64,000 nt of DNA. Origin: an uncultured Flavobacteriales bacterium (GTDB lineage: Bacteria; Bacteroidota; Bacteroidia; Flavobacteriales_D; Parvicellaceae). The stretch lies in NCBI GenBank assembly GCA_943787535.1, contig CALSMU010000011.1:248001-312000 (forward strand), given 5' to 3'. Made by a program: the position numbers and the translations under genes. Positions 17,412 to 25,269 of this stretch are shown one piece after another. The notes beneath the pieces were generated by a model. The model searched no databases, had not been told where the DNA came from, and was given only the letters and a program-made list of their open reading frames with translations. Within the stretch, counting starts at the first letter, position 1; each line of letters opens with the position of its first letter.

Positions 17412-19619
17412 ATGAATAAAGTAATATTATTTCTTTTGGCAACATTTTTTTTATCGGTAAATGCTGTATCTCAAGATAAGGTTTTCAAGGAGTTGTATGC
17501 TGAATCTTTTTCTTATTTAGAATTGGGGAATTATAGGGATGCTCTTCCAATTTTATTGGAGATGTATGAAATGGATAAAAAGAATGCGAATACTGCTTTT
17601 ACCATAGGAAATTGTTACATGAATACGCAAAATGAAAAGCCTCGAGCTATTCCTTATTTTGAGGCGGCTAAGGAAAAATTGACAGTTGAATATAGCGTAG
17701 GAGATTTTAAAGAGAAAGATGCTCCGGTGGAGGTTATTCGATTTTTGGGGCAAGCCTATCACGTTAATTACGAGTTTGATAAGGCGTTAAAAGAATATAA
17801 AATGTACCGAGATATTTTAAATAAAAATAATACTGAATATTGGGATGCTGTTACTCATGAGATAAGGATGTCTCGAAATGCTATTGATTTTATTTCAAAA
17901 CCGGTTAATGTTTTAATAGAATCTGCAGCTATTCTTAATACCGAATATTCTGAATATAGACCAAAGGTAAATGCTGAAGAAACCTTTTTGTATTTTACTT
18001 CACGCCGTAAAGGTATATCAGACTTGCAGGATGATGAAGGAAAGTATTTTGAGGACATTTACTATTCTGTTAAAGAAAAAGGCGAATGGACTAAGCCAGT
18101 AAGAATGAGTGATAGTATTAATACGGACAGTCATGATGCTTGTTTGTATCTCTCTCCAGATGGTCAGATGATGTATGTTTATCAATTTGAAGGAGGAGCA
18201 GAAGCTGGAGGAAGTATTTATGAATCAAGATTAGTTGGTAAAGAATGGACAAAACCTGAGAAATTAATAGCTGATATTAATTCTAAATATTGGGAAACAG
18301 ATGCTAGTTTAAATACTTCTGGTAATATAATATTTTTCACAAGCGATAGGCCCGGAGGCAATGGGGAAGATAACAGAGATATTTGGATGATGAAAAAATT
18401 GCCAACGGGTGCTTGGGCGAAAATACAACCTTTACCAGCTTCGATTAACACTCCTTATGATGAAGAGAGTCCCTATTTTCATCCTGATGGAAAAACTTTA
18501 TACTTTAGTTCAAAAGGACATAATTCAATGGGAGGTTATGATGTTTTTAGCACAGAATTATTGGAAGATGGTACATGGGGTGAAGTCACTAATCTTGGTT
18601 ATCCGGTAAATACAACAGGTGATGATGTTTTTTACTTTCCTTCCGTTGATGGTAAAAGAGCTTATTTTTCTTCCTATAGAGAAGGAGGAAAAGGAGAGCA
18701 AGACCTTTATATGATGACTTATGATCCAGGATCTCCAGTGCAGGAAAATGCCCCGGCATTGGCTATATACAAAGGTGTTTCTAAGTATAAAGATGGAAGT
18801 GTTATTAAAGACTTATTAATAAGAATTGTGGATATAAATACTGGCGAAAAGTTTGGCGAATATAGATCCAATGTAGAAACAGGTAAGTTTCTTTTTGTTC
18901 TTGAAGCAGGTAAAACGTATGAGATTAATTATGAATCAAATGATAATGTTGTTATAGAAGTAATTCGGGTGGATGAAAACGGCGTTGTTACCAAAATAAA
19001 AGAAGTTACTGAAATTGATGGTGTTTTGGTGGTTAGAGATGTAAATGAAGATGCTATTCTTGATTTAACTACTGCGGATGCCTCAGCAGAAGCCAATGCA
19101 ACAACTGCGGATATTGCAGAAATCAACGCAACAACTACGGATGTTCCAGAGGCCAATTCAACAACTACGGATGCCGCAACGGAAGCTAACGCAACCAGTA
19201 CCAATGCAGAAAGCGATGCAGTACTTACACAAACTGAAGTGAATAACACGCTAAATACTGGAGAAGCATTGGCGATTAATTCGGTAATGTTTGTTTATGA
19301 TCAGGTTAAACTAATTCAGGAATCACAACCAGAATTAAATAAAATAGTTAGTTACATGAACCAGTATAAAGATGCTAAATTGGTAATTAACGGACATACA
19401 GATTCTAGAGGTGAAGCATCTTATAACTATTGGCTGTCAAGCGCTAGAGCTAACAAAATTAGAAATTATTTAAGAAAAGCTGGTGTTAGTTATAGCCGAA
19501 TGGAAACCCATGGTTATGGTGAGTCTAAACCAATTGCTGATAATCAAAATTCAGATGGTTCTGATAATCCTTCTGGACGTCAGAAAAACAGAAGGGTGGA
19601 ATTTATTGTAAGCAAGTAG
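17412..19619 (+). CDS. PorE-like TPR-PD40-CRD-OmpA envelope protein, copy 2
   Basis: Tandem paralogue (735 residues) of the preceding gene with the same domain order. The first 160 codons are nearly identical at DNA level to copy 1 (15361-15800 versus 17465-17904), whereas later regions have clearly diverged. It differs by a Thr/Ala/Asp-rich linker of about 50 residues before the OmpA domain, made of roughly 10-11 residue units (EANATTAD, EINATTTD, EANSTTTD, EANATSTN). The OmpA domain (GHTDSRGEASYNYWLSSARA) keeps the diaminopimelate-binding pattern. Its TAG overlaps the GTG start of recN by one base. Confidence 0.9.
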   Translation: MNKVILFLLATFFLSVNAVSQDKVFKELYAESFSYLELGNYRDALPILLEMYEMDKKNANTAFTIGNCYMNTQNEKPRAIPYFEAAKEKLTVEYSVGDFKEKDAPVEVIRFLGQAYHVNYEFDKALKEYKMYRDILNKNNTEYWDAVTHEIRMSRNAIDFISKPVNVLIESAAILNTEYSEYRPKVNAEETFLYFTSRRKGISDLQDDEGKYFEDIYYSVKEKGEWTKPVRMSDSINTDSHDACLYLSPDGQMMYVYQFEGGAEAGGSIYESRLVGKEWTKPEKLIADINSKYWETDASLNTSGNIIFFTSDRPGGNGEDNRDIWMMKKLPTGAWAKIQPLPASINTPYDEESPYFHPDGKTLYFSSKGHNSMGGYDVFSTELLEDGTWGEVTNLGYPVNTTGDDVFYFPSVDGKRAYFSSYREGGKGEQDLYMMTYDPGSPVQENAPALAIYKGVSKYKDGSVIKDLLIRIVDINTGEKFGEYRSNVETGKFLFVLEAGKTYEINYESNDNVVIEVIRVDENGVVTKIKEVTEIDGVLVVRDVNEDAILDLTTADASAEANATTADIAEINATTTDVPEANSTTTDAATEANATSTNAESDAVLTQTEVNNTLNTGEALAINSVMFVYDQVKLIQESQPELNKIVSYMNQYKDAKLVINGHTDSRGEASYNYWLSSARANKIRNYLRKAGVSYSRMETHGYGESKPIADNQNSDGSDNPSGRQKNRRVEFIVSK
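19080..19220 (+). repeat. Thr/Ala-rich linker repeat in OmpA-type copy 2
   Basis: About four degenerate units of 30-33 bp, each with a core GCAACAACT-like block followed by a GAT, encoding x-A-E-x-N-A-T-T-x-D. It sits just before the OmpA domain and is absent from copy 1. Confidence 0.55.
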
Positions 19620-21268
19620 TGCTAAGTCATTTATCTGTAAAAAACTATGCGTTAATTGAAGAATTAGAAATTGATTTTTCAAAAGGATTTAGCGTTGTTA
19701 CTGGTGAGACGGGATCTGGTAAATCGATAATGCTTGGTGCACTTGGTCTTATTCTTGGTGAAAGAGCAGACCTAAAAGCCTTAAGAAACCCCAATGTTAA
19801 ATGTATTATTGAAGGAACCTTTGAATTGTCTAAAGACATATTTTCACCTTTTTTTGAGAGAAACGACATTGATTTTGAGAAACAATCGATTATTAGGAGG
19901 GAAATAACACCTAGCGGAAAATCACGGGCCTTTGTAAATGACACTCCGGTGGTTCTTCCGGTTTTAAAAGAATTAGGGATGTCATTACTCGATATCCATA
20001 GTCAGCACCAAACCCTACTATTAAATAAAAGCAGTTTTCAATTTGATGTGTTAGATGCTTCTAGTGAGGCTTCCAATATTAAAGGAGATTATCTTCTGGC
20101 ATTTCATGCGTATAAATCTTTGCATAAAAAATTGCAACGTCTTATTGAATCCGAACGAAAAGCAAATGCTGACAAGGATTATATATTATTTCAATTAAAA
20201 GATTTCGAAGGGTTAGATCTAGAGGGTTTGAGTGAAAGTGATATAGAAGAAGAGCTTTCGTTGCTTTCTAATGCAGAGGAAGTAATTAACCTTTCCAGTC
20301 AGATAGCTGATGAATTAAACGGTAATAACTCAGTTGTTGGAAATTTGATGAATGCTGAACAAGTATTGCAAAAGCTTTCAGCATTCAACAAGGGATATAT
20401 AGATTTATTGGATAGAGTAAAAAGTGCTATTATAGAAATTAATGATATTGATGAAGAGGTTTCTAGAAAAGTAGCTTCTATTGATGTCAACGAAAATAGA
20501 TTAGCTGAGCTTACAGAATTATTTGATGTTGTTAACAGACTTCAGAGGAAACATAACGTTATAACGGTAGAGGAACTAATTAAGGTGAAAGAAGATTTTA
20601 CCTTAAGAATATCTGCTGTAACGAATCTCTCAGAAGAGATTGAGTTACTCACTAAGGAATTGAATAAAAATCTTTTAACTGTTAAAGAGAAAGGGAAGCT
20701 TTTATCTGATAGGAGACACAAAGGAGTTTTTTCCTTGCAAAGTTCGGTCAAAAACTATTTGAGCGAAATGGCAATGCCCCATGCAGAATTAAAAGTTGAG
20801 TTAACTCCAAATGAAAACCCTGCTGAATTCGGACTTGAAAGTATTGAGTTTTTAGTTCGAACCAATAAAGGTTCCAGCTTTGAACCTTTAAAAAAAGTAG
20901 CCTCTGGTGGAGAATTGTCGCGAATTATGTTGGCCATAAAGTCGATTTTATGCGAAAGCGGAAATTTGCCAGCAATAATATTTGATGAGATAGACACAGG
21001 GGTAAGTGGTGAAGTGGCTAATAATATGGGTAGTATAATGAAAAAAATGTCCAATCATTTGCAAGTGATTAGCATTACTCATTTACCGCAAATTGCAAGT
21101 AAAGGAAAGCAGCATTATAAAGTTTTTAAGGAGACCAAAGAAGACACTACAATTACAAAAATCACACAATTAAATAGGGATGAGCGTCTTGTAGAAATTG
21201 CACAGATTTTAAGTGGAGAAAACCCTTCTCAAGCTGCAATTGATAATGCAAAAGAATTGTTGAATTAG
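19619..21268 (+). CDS. recN: DNA repair protein RecN
   Basis: SMC-like ATPase for double-strand break repair, cytoplasmic, 549 residues. N-terminal NYALIEELEIDF followed by Walker A TGETGSGKSIML near residue 35, a central coiled-coil region, then the ABC signature ASGGELSRIMLA near 430 and Walker B IIFDEIDTGVSG near 455, and ISITHLPQIAS. GTG start overlaps the stop of the preceding OmpA-domain gene by one base, so it is the last gene of the thioesterase-ompA-ompA-recN unit. Association of recN with these envelope genes appears to be genomic layout rather than function. Confidence 0.95.
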   Translation: MLSHLSVKNYALIEELEIDFSKGFSVVTGETGSGKSIMLGALGLILGERADLKALRNPNVKCIIEGTFELSKDIFSPFFERNDIDFEKQSIIRREITPSGKSRAFVNDTPVVLPVLKELGMSLLDIHSQHQTLLLNKSSFQFDVLDASSEASNIKGDYLLAFHAYKSLHKKLQRLIESERKANADKDYILFQLKDFEGLDLEGLSESDIEEELSLLSNAEEVINLSSQIADELNGNNSVVGNLMNAEQVLQKLSAFNKGYIDLLDRVKSAIIEINDIDEEVSRKVASIDVNENRLAELTELFDVVNRLQRKHNVITVEELIKVKEDFTLRISAVTNLSEEIELLTKELNKNLLTVKEKGKLLSDRRHKGVFSLQSSVKNYLSEMAMPHAELKVELTPNENPAEFGLESIEFLVRTNKGSSFEPLKKVASGGELSRIMLAIKSILCESGNLPAIIFDEIDTGVSGEVANNMGSIMKKMSNHLQVISITHLPQIASKGKQHYKVFKETKEDTTITKITQLNRDERLVEIAQILSGENPSQAAIDNAKELLN

Positions 21269-21282
21269 TTAATGTCTTAAAT

Positions 21283-22101
21283 TTACCACCAAACAACAAA
21301 CACCTTTTCGATATTACCTTTTGAATCTTTAAACCAGCACAAAGGAGATTTTTCATTATCCAATAGTTTTGTTAATTCGGGTAAGAAGTCATTGAATTTG
21401 ATCCAATCGACATTATTGTGTACGTCAATTATCCATTGTTTTTTCGATGGAATATAGAAGGTATGGCCAATGAACTGGTCCAATTCATTTTTTTTAATAT
21501 AAAATCCTTTTATACAATCGTTATTTATTTCAGGTAGTAAACTTGGTTTTCTGAGATAGGGTACGAATAGTTGTGCTTTAAAGTATACCAATTGTATTAT
21601 CTCAGCGACATCTATATTTATCTTTTCAAGTATTCGAATCGTTTCTTTATGAAAAAGGATAGGAAGTTGTTTGCTTTTTAGCTTTGCTATTTTTTTTCCT
21701 AAGCTATCTCTTTTATTTGGTCCTATCCATTTGTCTGATTCTCTTTTGTCCAAGTTTTTATCATACAAGTAAAACTTATAGCATACTTCAAGGTGAATTA
21801 ATTGGTTCATGTACCTTAGCAAGCAATCAATTTCACCTATAGTAATTTTATTCTCAACAATTTGAAGATTTTCACTGATGATTGAAACAGATTTATTTGA
21901 ACGAAGTTCACAAGATACGAACCGTTCAACTAGTTTTCCTAATCTAATTTTGCCCGGTGTTAATTCATCAAAAGAAGCAATGTCAGCAGGTGGAATTTCA
22001 AATTGAATTAATTCTTCAAATGATTTTAACTTCCAAAGAAGAGGAGTGTTTAAGAAACCTTCATATTGAAGTTGAATGTTCGGTTTCTTTTTCATTTTCA
22101 T
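21283..22101 (-). CDS. DUF1853 family protein
   Basis: Cytoplasmic protein of 272 residues. It matches my memory of DUF1853: a GEIDCLLRYMN segment near residue 92, then HLEVCYKFYLYD, then the hallmark WIGPNKRDSLGKKIAKL near 125. The spacing of Glu (GKLVERFV, residue about 59), Asp (GEID) and E-x-x-x-K (EVCYK) resembles a PD-(D/E)XK nuclease core; that is my inference, not an established activity. No signal peptide. It converges on recN with a 14-bp gap and is divergent from the sugar transporter across a 196-bp gap containing a large dyad. Confidence 0.8.
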   Translation of the reverse strand: MKMKKKPNIQLQYEGFLNTPLLWKLKSFEELIQFEIPPADIASFDELTPGKIRLGKLVERFVSCELRSNKSVSIISENLQIVENKITIGEIDCLLRYMNQLIHLEVCYKFYLYDKNLDKRESDKWIGPNKRDSLGKKIAKLKSKQLPILFHKETIRILEKINIDVAEIIQLVYFKAQLFVPYLRKPSLLPEINNDCIKGFYIKKNELDQFIGHTFYIPSKKQWIIDVHNNVDWIKFNDFLPELTKLLDNEKSPLCWFKDSKGNIEKVFVVWW

Positions 22102-22124
22102 ATAAATAGTGTATGAATATTTCG

Positions 22125-22157
22125 CTTAACCAAGCAACTATATGTTGCGAAGTTAAG
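22125..22157. promoter_or_regulatory. 33-bp dyad, possible operator upstream of DUF1853 gene
   Basis: Two nested perfect inverted pairs: outer CTTAAC (22125-22130) with GTTAAG (22152-22157), inner GCAAC with GTTGC around a TATAT centre, each pair separated by 3 bp. It lies 24-56 bp before the DUF1853 start. The gap also contains two more GTTAAG copies nearer the transporter gene. It has no T-tract, so it looks like a protein-binding site more than a terminator. Confidence 0.5.
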
Positions 22158-22260
22158 GATATTTAACATTTTCTAAACATAAAGTTTATTATCTAATTTG
22201 ATTAAAAATCAGATGTTAATAGAAGTTTTTTGAAAATTTAAATAATGAGTTAAGAAAAAT

Positions 22261-22268
22261 TACTTTTG
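22261..22268 (+). promoter_or_regulatory. Candidate -7 box (TACTTTTG) for the sugar transporter
   Basis: Exact TAnnTTTG match 29 bp before the ATG at 22298. The closest upstream TTTG is 28 bp away, longer than usual, so support is moderate. Confidence 0.35.
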
Positions 22269-22297
22269 AGTAGGTTAAGCGTAATGATTATTATTTT

Positions 22298-23620
22298 ATG
22301 GAAAAATCAATTTCAAGCAATCAGAAAAATTACATAGTTCCAATATCAATAATTGCAGGATTATTTTTCATTTTTGGTTTTGTAACATGGATAAATGGGT
22401 CGTTAATTCCGTTCATGAAATCTATTTGTGAATTGACAGAAACACAGGCGTATTTGGTAGCTTCAGCTTCTTATATATCTTTTGTTGTAATGGCTCTTCC
22501 GGCTTCCTATCTTTTGAAAAAAATAGGGTACAAGAAAGGGATGTCAATTGGATTGTTACTAATGTGTGTTGGAGCTTTAGTTTTTATACCAGCAGCAGCC
22601 TCTAGAACATATATCTATTTTCTTTCTGGAATATTTATTATGGGGGCGGGTATGACGATTCTGCAAACAGCTTCAAATCCATACATAACACTTATCGGGC
22701 CAAAGGAAAGTGCGGCAAAACGAATTTCGATAATGGGTATTTGTAATAAAGTTGCCGGTATGTTAGGTTCTGCAATTTTTGGAGCTTTGTTACTTTCCGG
22801 TATTCAGGAAACCCAAGTGAAAATTAGTTCAGCAACAGTGAAAGAAAAAGGTGTATTACTAGATACAATGGCTGATAGTGTTGTGATGCCATATATAATA
22901 ATGGCTATAATTCTTTTTTTACTCGGAATACTTATATTGAAAGCTCCTTTACCAGAAATTGAAGCAGAAGGCCTTGAATTGGATAATGATACAGGAACAA
23001 CAAAAACAAGTATCTTTCAATTTCCACATTTATGGTTAGGGGTAATTGCTCTTTTCGTATATGTAGGTGCTGAAGTTATAGCAGGGGATACCATAATTAA
23101 CTATGGTTTGTCTTTGGGTATACCAGCGGAAGAGGCATCATTTTTTACATCATTTACATTGGGTGCTATGGTAGGAACATATTTATTAGGAGTATTATTG
23201 ATCCCTAAAGTAATGAGTCAAGGAACAGCATTAAAAATTAGCGCTGTATTAGGAGTTGTTTTATCGCTAGGTATATTGTTTACTAGCGGTTACACATCTG
23301 TTTTGTTTGTAGCTTCGTTAGGAATTGCAAATGCTCTAGTTTGGCCAGCAATATGGCCATTAGCTTTGGATGGGTTAGGGAAGTTTACAAAAACGGCATC
23401 AGCACTTTTAATTATGGCTATTGCTGGTGGAGCGGTTATTCCTCCCTTATACGGATTGTTGGTAGATGGTAAAAAACAAGCTTTAATATTAGAAGGTTTG
23501 GATAAGTCACAGGCTGGTGCACAAGCTTCTACATCCCAATATTGGATACTTATTCCGTGTTATTTTGTTATCTTTTATTTCGCAATGTGGGGAAGGAAAA
23601 TAGGACTTAAGAAAAATTAA
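22298..23620 (+). CDS. FucP/GlcP-type sugar:H+ symporter (MFS)
   Basis: Inner-membrane major facilitator of 440 residues with about twelve hydrophobic segments. Family marks of the fucose/glucose-galactose group: FGFVTWINGSLIPFMK in the first helix, NPYITLIGPKESAAKRISIMG near residue 130, and AEVIAGDTIINYG near 255. It imports a hexose (glucose, galactose or fucose) with protons; the exact sugar cannot be read. Stands alone between DUF1853 and trmH, with a GTTAAGT hexamer just after its stop. Confidence 0.9.
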   Translation: MEKSISSNQKNYIVPISIIAGLFFIFGFVTWINGSLIPFMKSICELTETQAYLVASASYISFVVMALPASYLLKKIGYKKGMSIGLLLMCVGALVFIPAAASRTYIYFLSGIFIMGAGMTILQTASNPYITLIGPKESAAKRISIMGICNKVAGMLGSAIFGALLLSGIQETQVKISSATVKEKGVLLDTMADSVVMPYIIMAIILFLLGILILKAPLPEIEAEGLELDNDTGTTKTSIFQFPHLWLGVIALFVYVGAEVIAGDTIINYGLSLGIPAEEASFFTSFTLGAMVGTYLLGVLLIPKVMSQGTALKISAVLGVVLSLGILFTSGYTSVLFVASLGIANALVWPAIWPLALDGLGKFTKTASALLIMAIAGGAVIPPLYGLLVDGKKQALILEGLDKSQAGAQASTSQYWILIPCYFVIFYFAMWGRKIGLKKN

Positions 23621-23648
23621 TTATCTAGTTAAGTATTAGCTATTTTTT

Positions 23649-24326
23649 TTAACTCTTTTTAGGATGATTCTTTTTTAATTCATTTTCGTGGTATTCAACT
23701 TTTTTGACAACCTTTTTTAGCCATTCAAAATAAAGTTCATCTTTTTCTTTTTGTTCGAGTTGCCAATCAATATTTGTTTTTCGTAGCTTTTCGGTTAAGG
23801 TGTGAATACACATGGCCGCTGACACGGATATGTTAAAACTTTCTGTAAAACCATACATTGGAATTTTCATGTGAACATCCGCCATTTCCAAAGCTTTGTC
23901 CGTTAGGCCTTCTGCCTCTGTGCCGAATAGTAAAGCAATAGGTTTGTCTAAAGGAAGTTCATCCAATAGGATGTCTTCTTCATGCGGTGAGGTAGCAACA
24001 ATGGTGTATCCTTTTTTCTTTAAAGCGTTGATGCAATCCACTGTATTGTAAGTTTTCTCATTGTATTTCTGCATTGTTAACCATTTCGCAGAACCTAGCG
24101 CTACCAATGGATTTACATCGTATTCATTTCTGTTTTCAATTATGTGAACATCTTGAATGCCAAAGCAATCACAGCTTCTTAATACAGCACTAGCATTTTG
24201 AGATTGAAATACATCTTCAATAACTACAGTTAAATGACGAGTTCTTAGGTTTAGTACCTTATTAAATAGTTCTTTTTTGTGGTCAGAAACCAATGGTTCT
24301 ATTCTGTTCTGAAATTCTTTATCCAT
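23649..24326 (-). CDS. trmH: tRNA (guanosine(18)-2'-O)-methyltransferase TrmH
   Basis: SPOUT-class RNA 2'-O-methyltransferase, 225 residues. Motif 1 LTVVIEDVFQSQNASAVLRSC (N and R of the RNA site; about residues 33-53), motif 2 PIALLFGTEAEGLTDKALE (around 150), motif 3 IPMYGFTESFNISVSAAM (around 175) forming the SAM-binding knot. The long N- and C-terminal tails fit TrmH rather than RlmB. Target G18 is family knowledge. TACATTTG lies 5 bp before the ATG, giving a possible leaderless mRNA. Confidence 0.88.
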   Translation of the reverse strand: MDKEFQNRIEPLVSDHKKELFNKVLNLRTRHLTVVIEDVFQSQNASAVLRSCDCFGIQDVHIIENRNEYDVNPLVALGSAKWLTMQKYNEKTYNTVDCINALKKKGYTIVATSPHEEDILLDELPLDKPIALLFGTEAEGLTDKALEMADVHMKIPMYGFTESFNISVSAAMCIHTLTEKLRKTNIDWQLEQKEKDELYFEWLKKVVKKVEYHENELKKNHPKKS

Positions 24327-24331
24327 TATGG

Positions 24332-24339
24332 CAAATGTA
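24332..24339 (-). promoter_or_regulatory. Candidate -7 box (TACATTTG) directly upstream of trmH
   Basis: Exact TAnnTTTG on the minus strand ending 5 bp from the ATG; no TTG at normal spacing upstream, where the HU terminator lies. Confidence 0.4.
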
Positions 24340-24349
24340 AAAATTAACT

Positions 24350-24388
24350 ACAAAAAAAACCCCTTCCATGCGGAAGAGGTTTTTTTCT
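24350..24388 (-). terminator. Terminator between HU gene and trmH
   Basis: Minus-strand hairpin CCTCTTCC/GGAAGGGG with a GCAT loop and one wobble, followed by eight T. It stops HU transcription before trmH. Confidence 0.85.
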
Positions 24389-24404
24389 TTAGAATTAATT
24401 CTAA

Positions 24405-24677
24405 CTAGTTTACTTTCCCAGCAAGGTCAGCTCCAGCTTTAAATTTAACTACATTTTTTGCTTTAATTTGGATAGCAGCCCCAGTTTGAGGGTTTCTTCC
24501 AGTTCTAGCAGCTCTTTTAGAAATAGAAAAAGATCCAAATCCTACTAGTGCAACTCTGTCATCATTTTTAAGTGCAGCTCCAACAACAGATACAAATCCG
24601 TCTACAGCTCTTTTTGCGTCAGCTTTAGATAATCCTGAATCTCCTGCAATCGCGTCTACTAATTCTTGTTTGTTCAT
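24405..24677 (-). CDS. HU family DNA-binding protein
   Basis: Nucleoid-associated histone-like protein of 90 residues, the standard HU length. It begins MNKQELVDAIAGDSGLSK and carries the DNA-bending arm signature GRNPQTGAAIQIKA near residues 60-73, including the intercalating proline. Own promoter (TTG-N19-TATATTTG) and own terminator show it is a highly expressed single-gene unit. HU versus IHF subtype cannot be settled; the sequence favours HU. Confidence 0.96.
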   Translation of the reverse strand: MNKQELVDAIAGDSGLSKADAKRAVDGFVSVVGAALKNDDRVALVGFGSFSISKRAARTGRNPQTGAAIQIKAKNVVKFKAGADLAGKVN

Positions 24678-24720
24678 TTTTTTAATTTTTTAAATGATTA
24701 ATAATTAATTCTTGTTGTAA

Positions 24721-24750
24721 CAAATATATACGTAAACCTAAGCGAGGCAA
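24721..24750 (-). promoter_or_regulatory. Strong Bacteroidota promoter of the HU gene
   Basis: Minus strand: TTG (24750-24748), 19-bp spacer, TATATTTG (24728-24721), an exact match to the TTG / TAnnTTTG consensus. The predicted leader to the ATG is about 40 nt. Confidence 0.7.
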
Positions 24751-24816
24751 GGGTTTCAGTGATAAAAAGGTCTATTTTGTTGATAAGTAGAACCCTTTGT
24801 TAATAACCATAAGCTG

Positions 24817-24840
24817 AAACGCCCTATTTAAGGGCGTTTT
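24817..24840 (-). terminator. Hairpin terminator after the cupin gene
   Basis: Perfect 9-bp stem AAACGCCCT/AGGGCGTTT with a 5-nt loop, 30 bp beyond the cupin stop. T-runs on either side are short, so efficiency is uncertain and it may act in both directions. Confidence 0.6.
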
Positions 24841-24869
24841 GGAGGTTTTTGGCTAAAGAAGATAGGGTG

Positions 24870-25268
24870 TTAATCTTTTTTAAATACCCTGTCTAGGCCT
24901 TTAAACTCAGGCGATTGAATGGAAATAACTTTCATTGGAGTTTCTGAGGAAACTTTAACTCCGTGCCATGTGTTCTTTGGAACTACTATTAAATCGCCTT
25001 TTTTTACCTGATAAATTGAGTCAGAAACGGTGAATTCTCCATGTCCATCTATAATATAAACATTCTCAACATGCTGTTCGTGTTTATGCAGTTTTACTTT
25101 TAGTTTAATCCATATGGCAAAGGTGGTTGATAAACTATCTGAATCTATTTTTTGCACATGAATATTTTCAAATACTTCTGTAGGTTCTAAATTATCAATA
25201 GATTTAACGATTTGACCGGATGCTATATTAAAAAGAAATAGAAATAATAAGGCTATTGATATCTTCAT
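24870..25268 (-). CDS. Secreted cupin-domain protein
   Basis: Exported 132-residue single-domain cupin. Signal peptide MKISIALLFLFLFNIASGQ, then cupin motif 1 (LHKHEQHVENVYIIDGHGEF, with the His-His-Glu metal set near residues 61-68) and motif 2 (KGDLIVVPKNTWHGV, His near residue 102). Metal ligands are intact, so it can hold a metal, but enzyme versus sensor/sugar-binding role is unknown. Its ATG is 1 bp after the fmt stop, so it is co-transcribed with fmt. Export of a lone cupin is less common than the cytoplasmic form. Confidence 0.85.
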   Translation of the reverse strand: MKISIALLFLFLFNIASGQIVKSIDNLEPTEVFENIHVQKIDSDSLSTTFAIWIKLKVKLHKHEQHVENVYIIDGHGEFTVSDSIYQVKKGDLIVVPKNTWHGVKVSSETPMKVISIQSPEFKGLDRVFKKD

Positions 25269-25269
25269 A

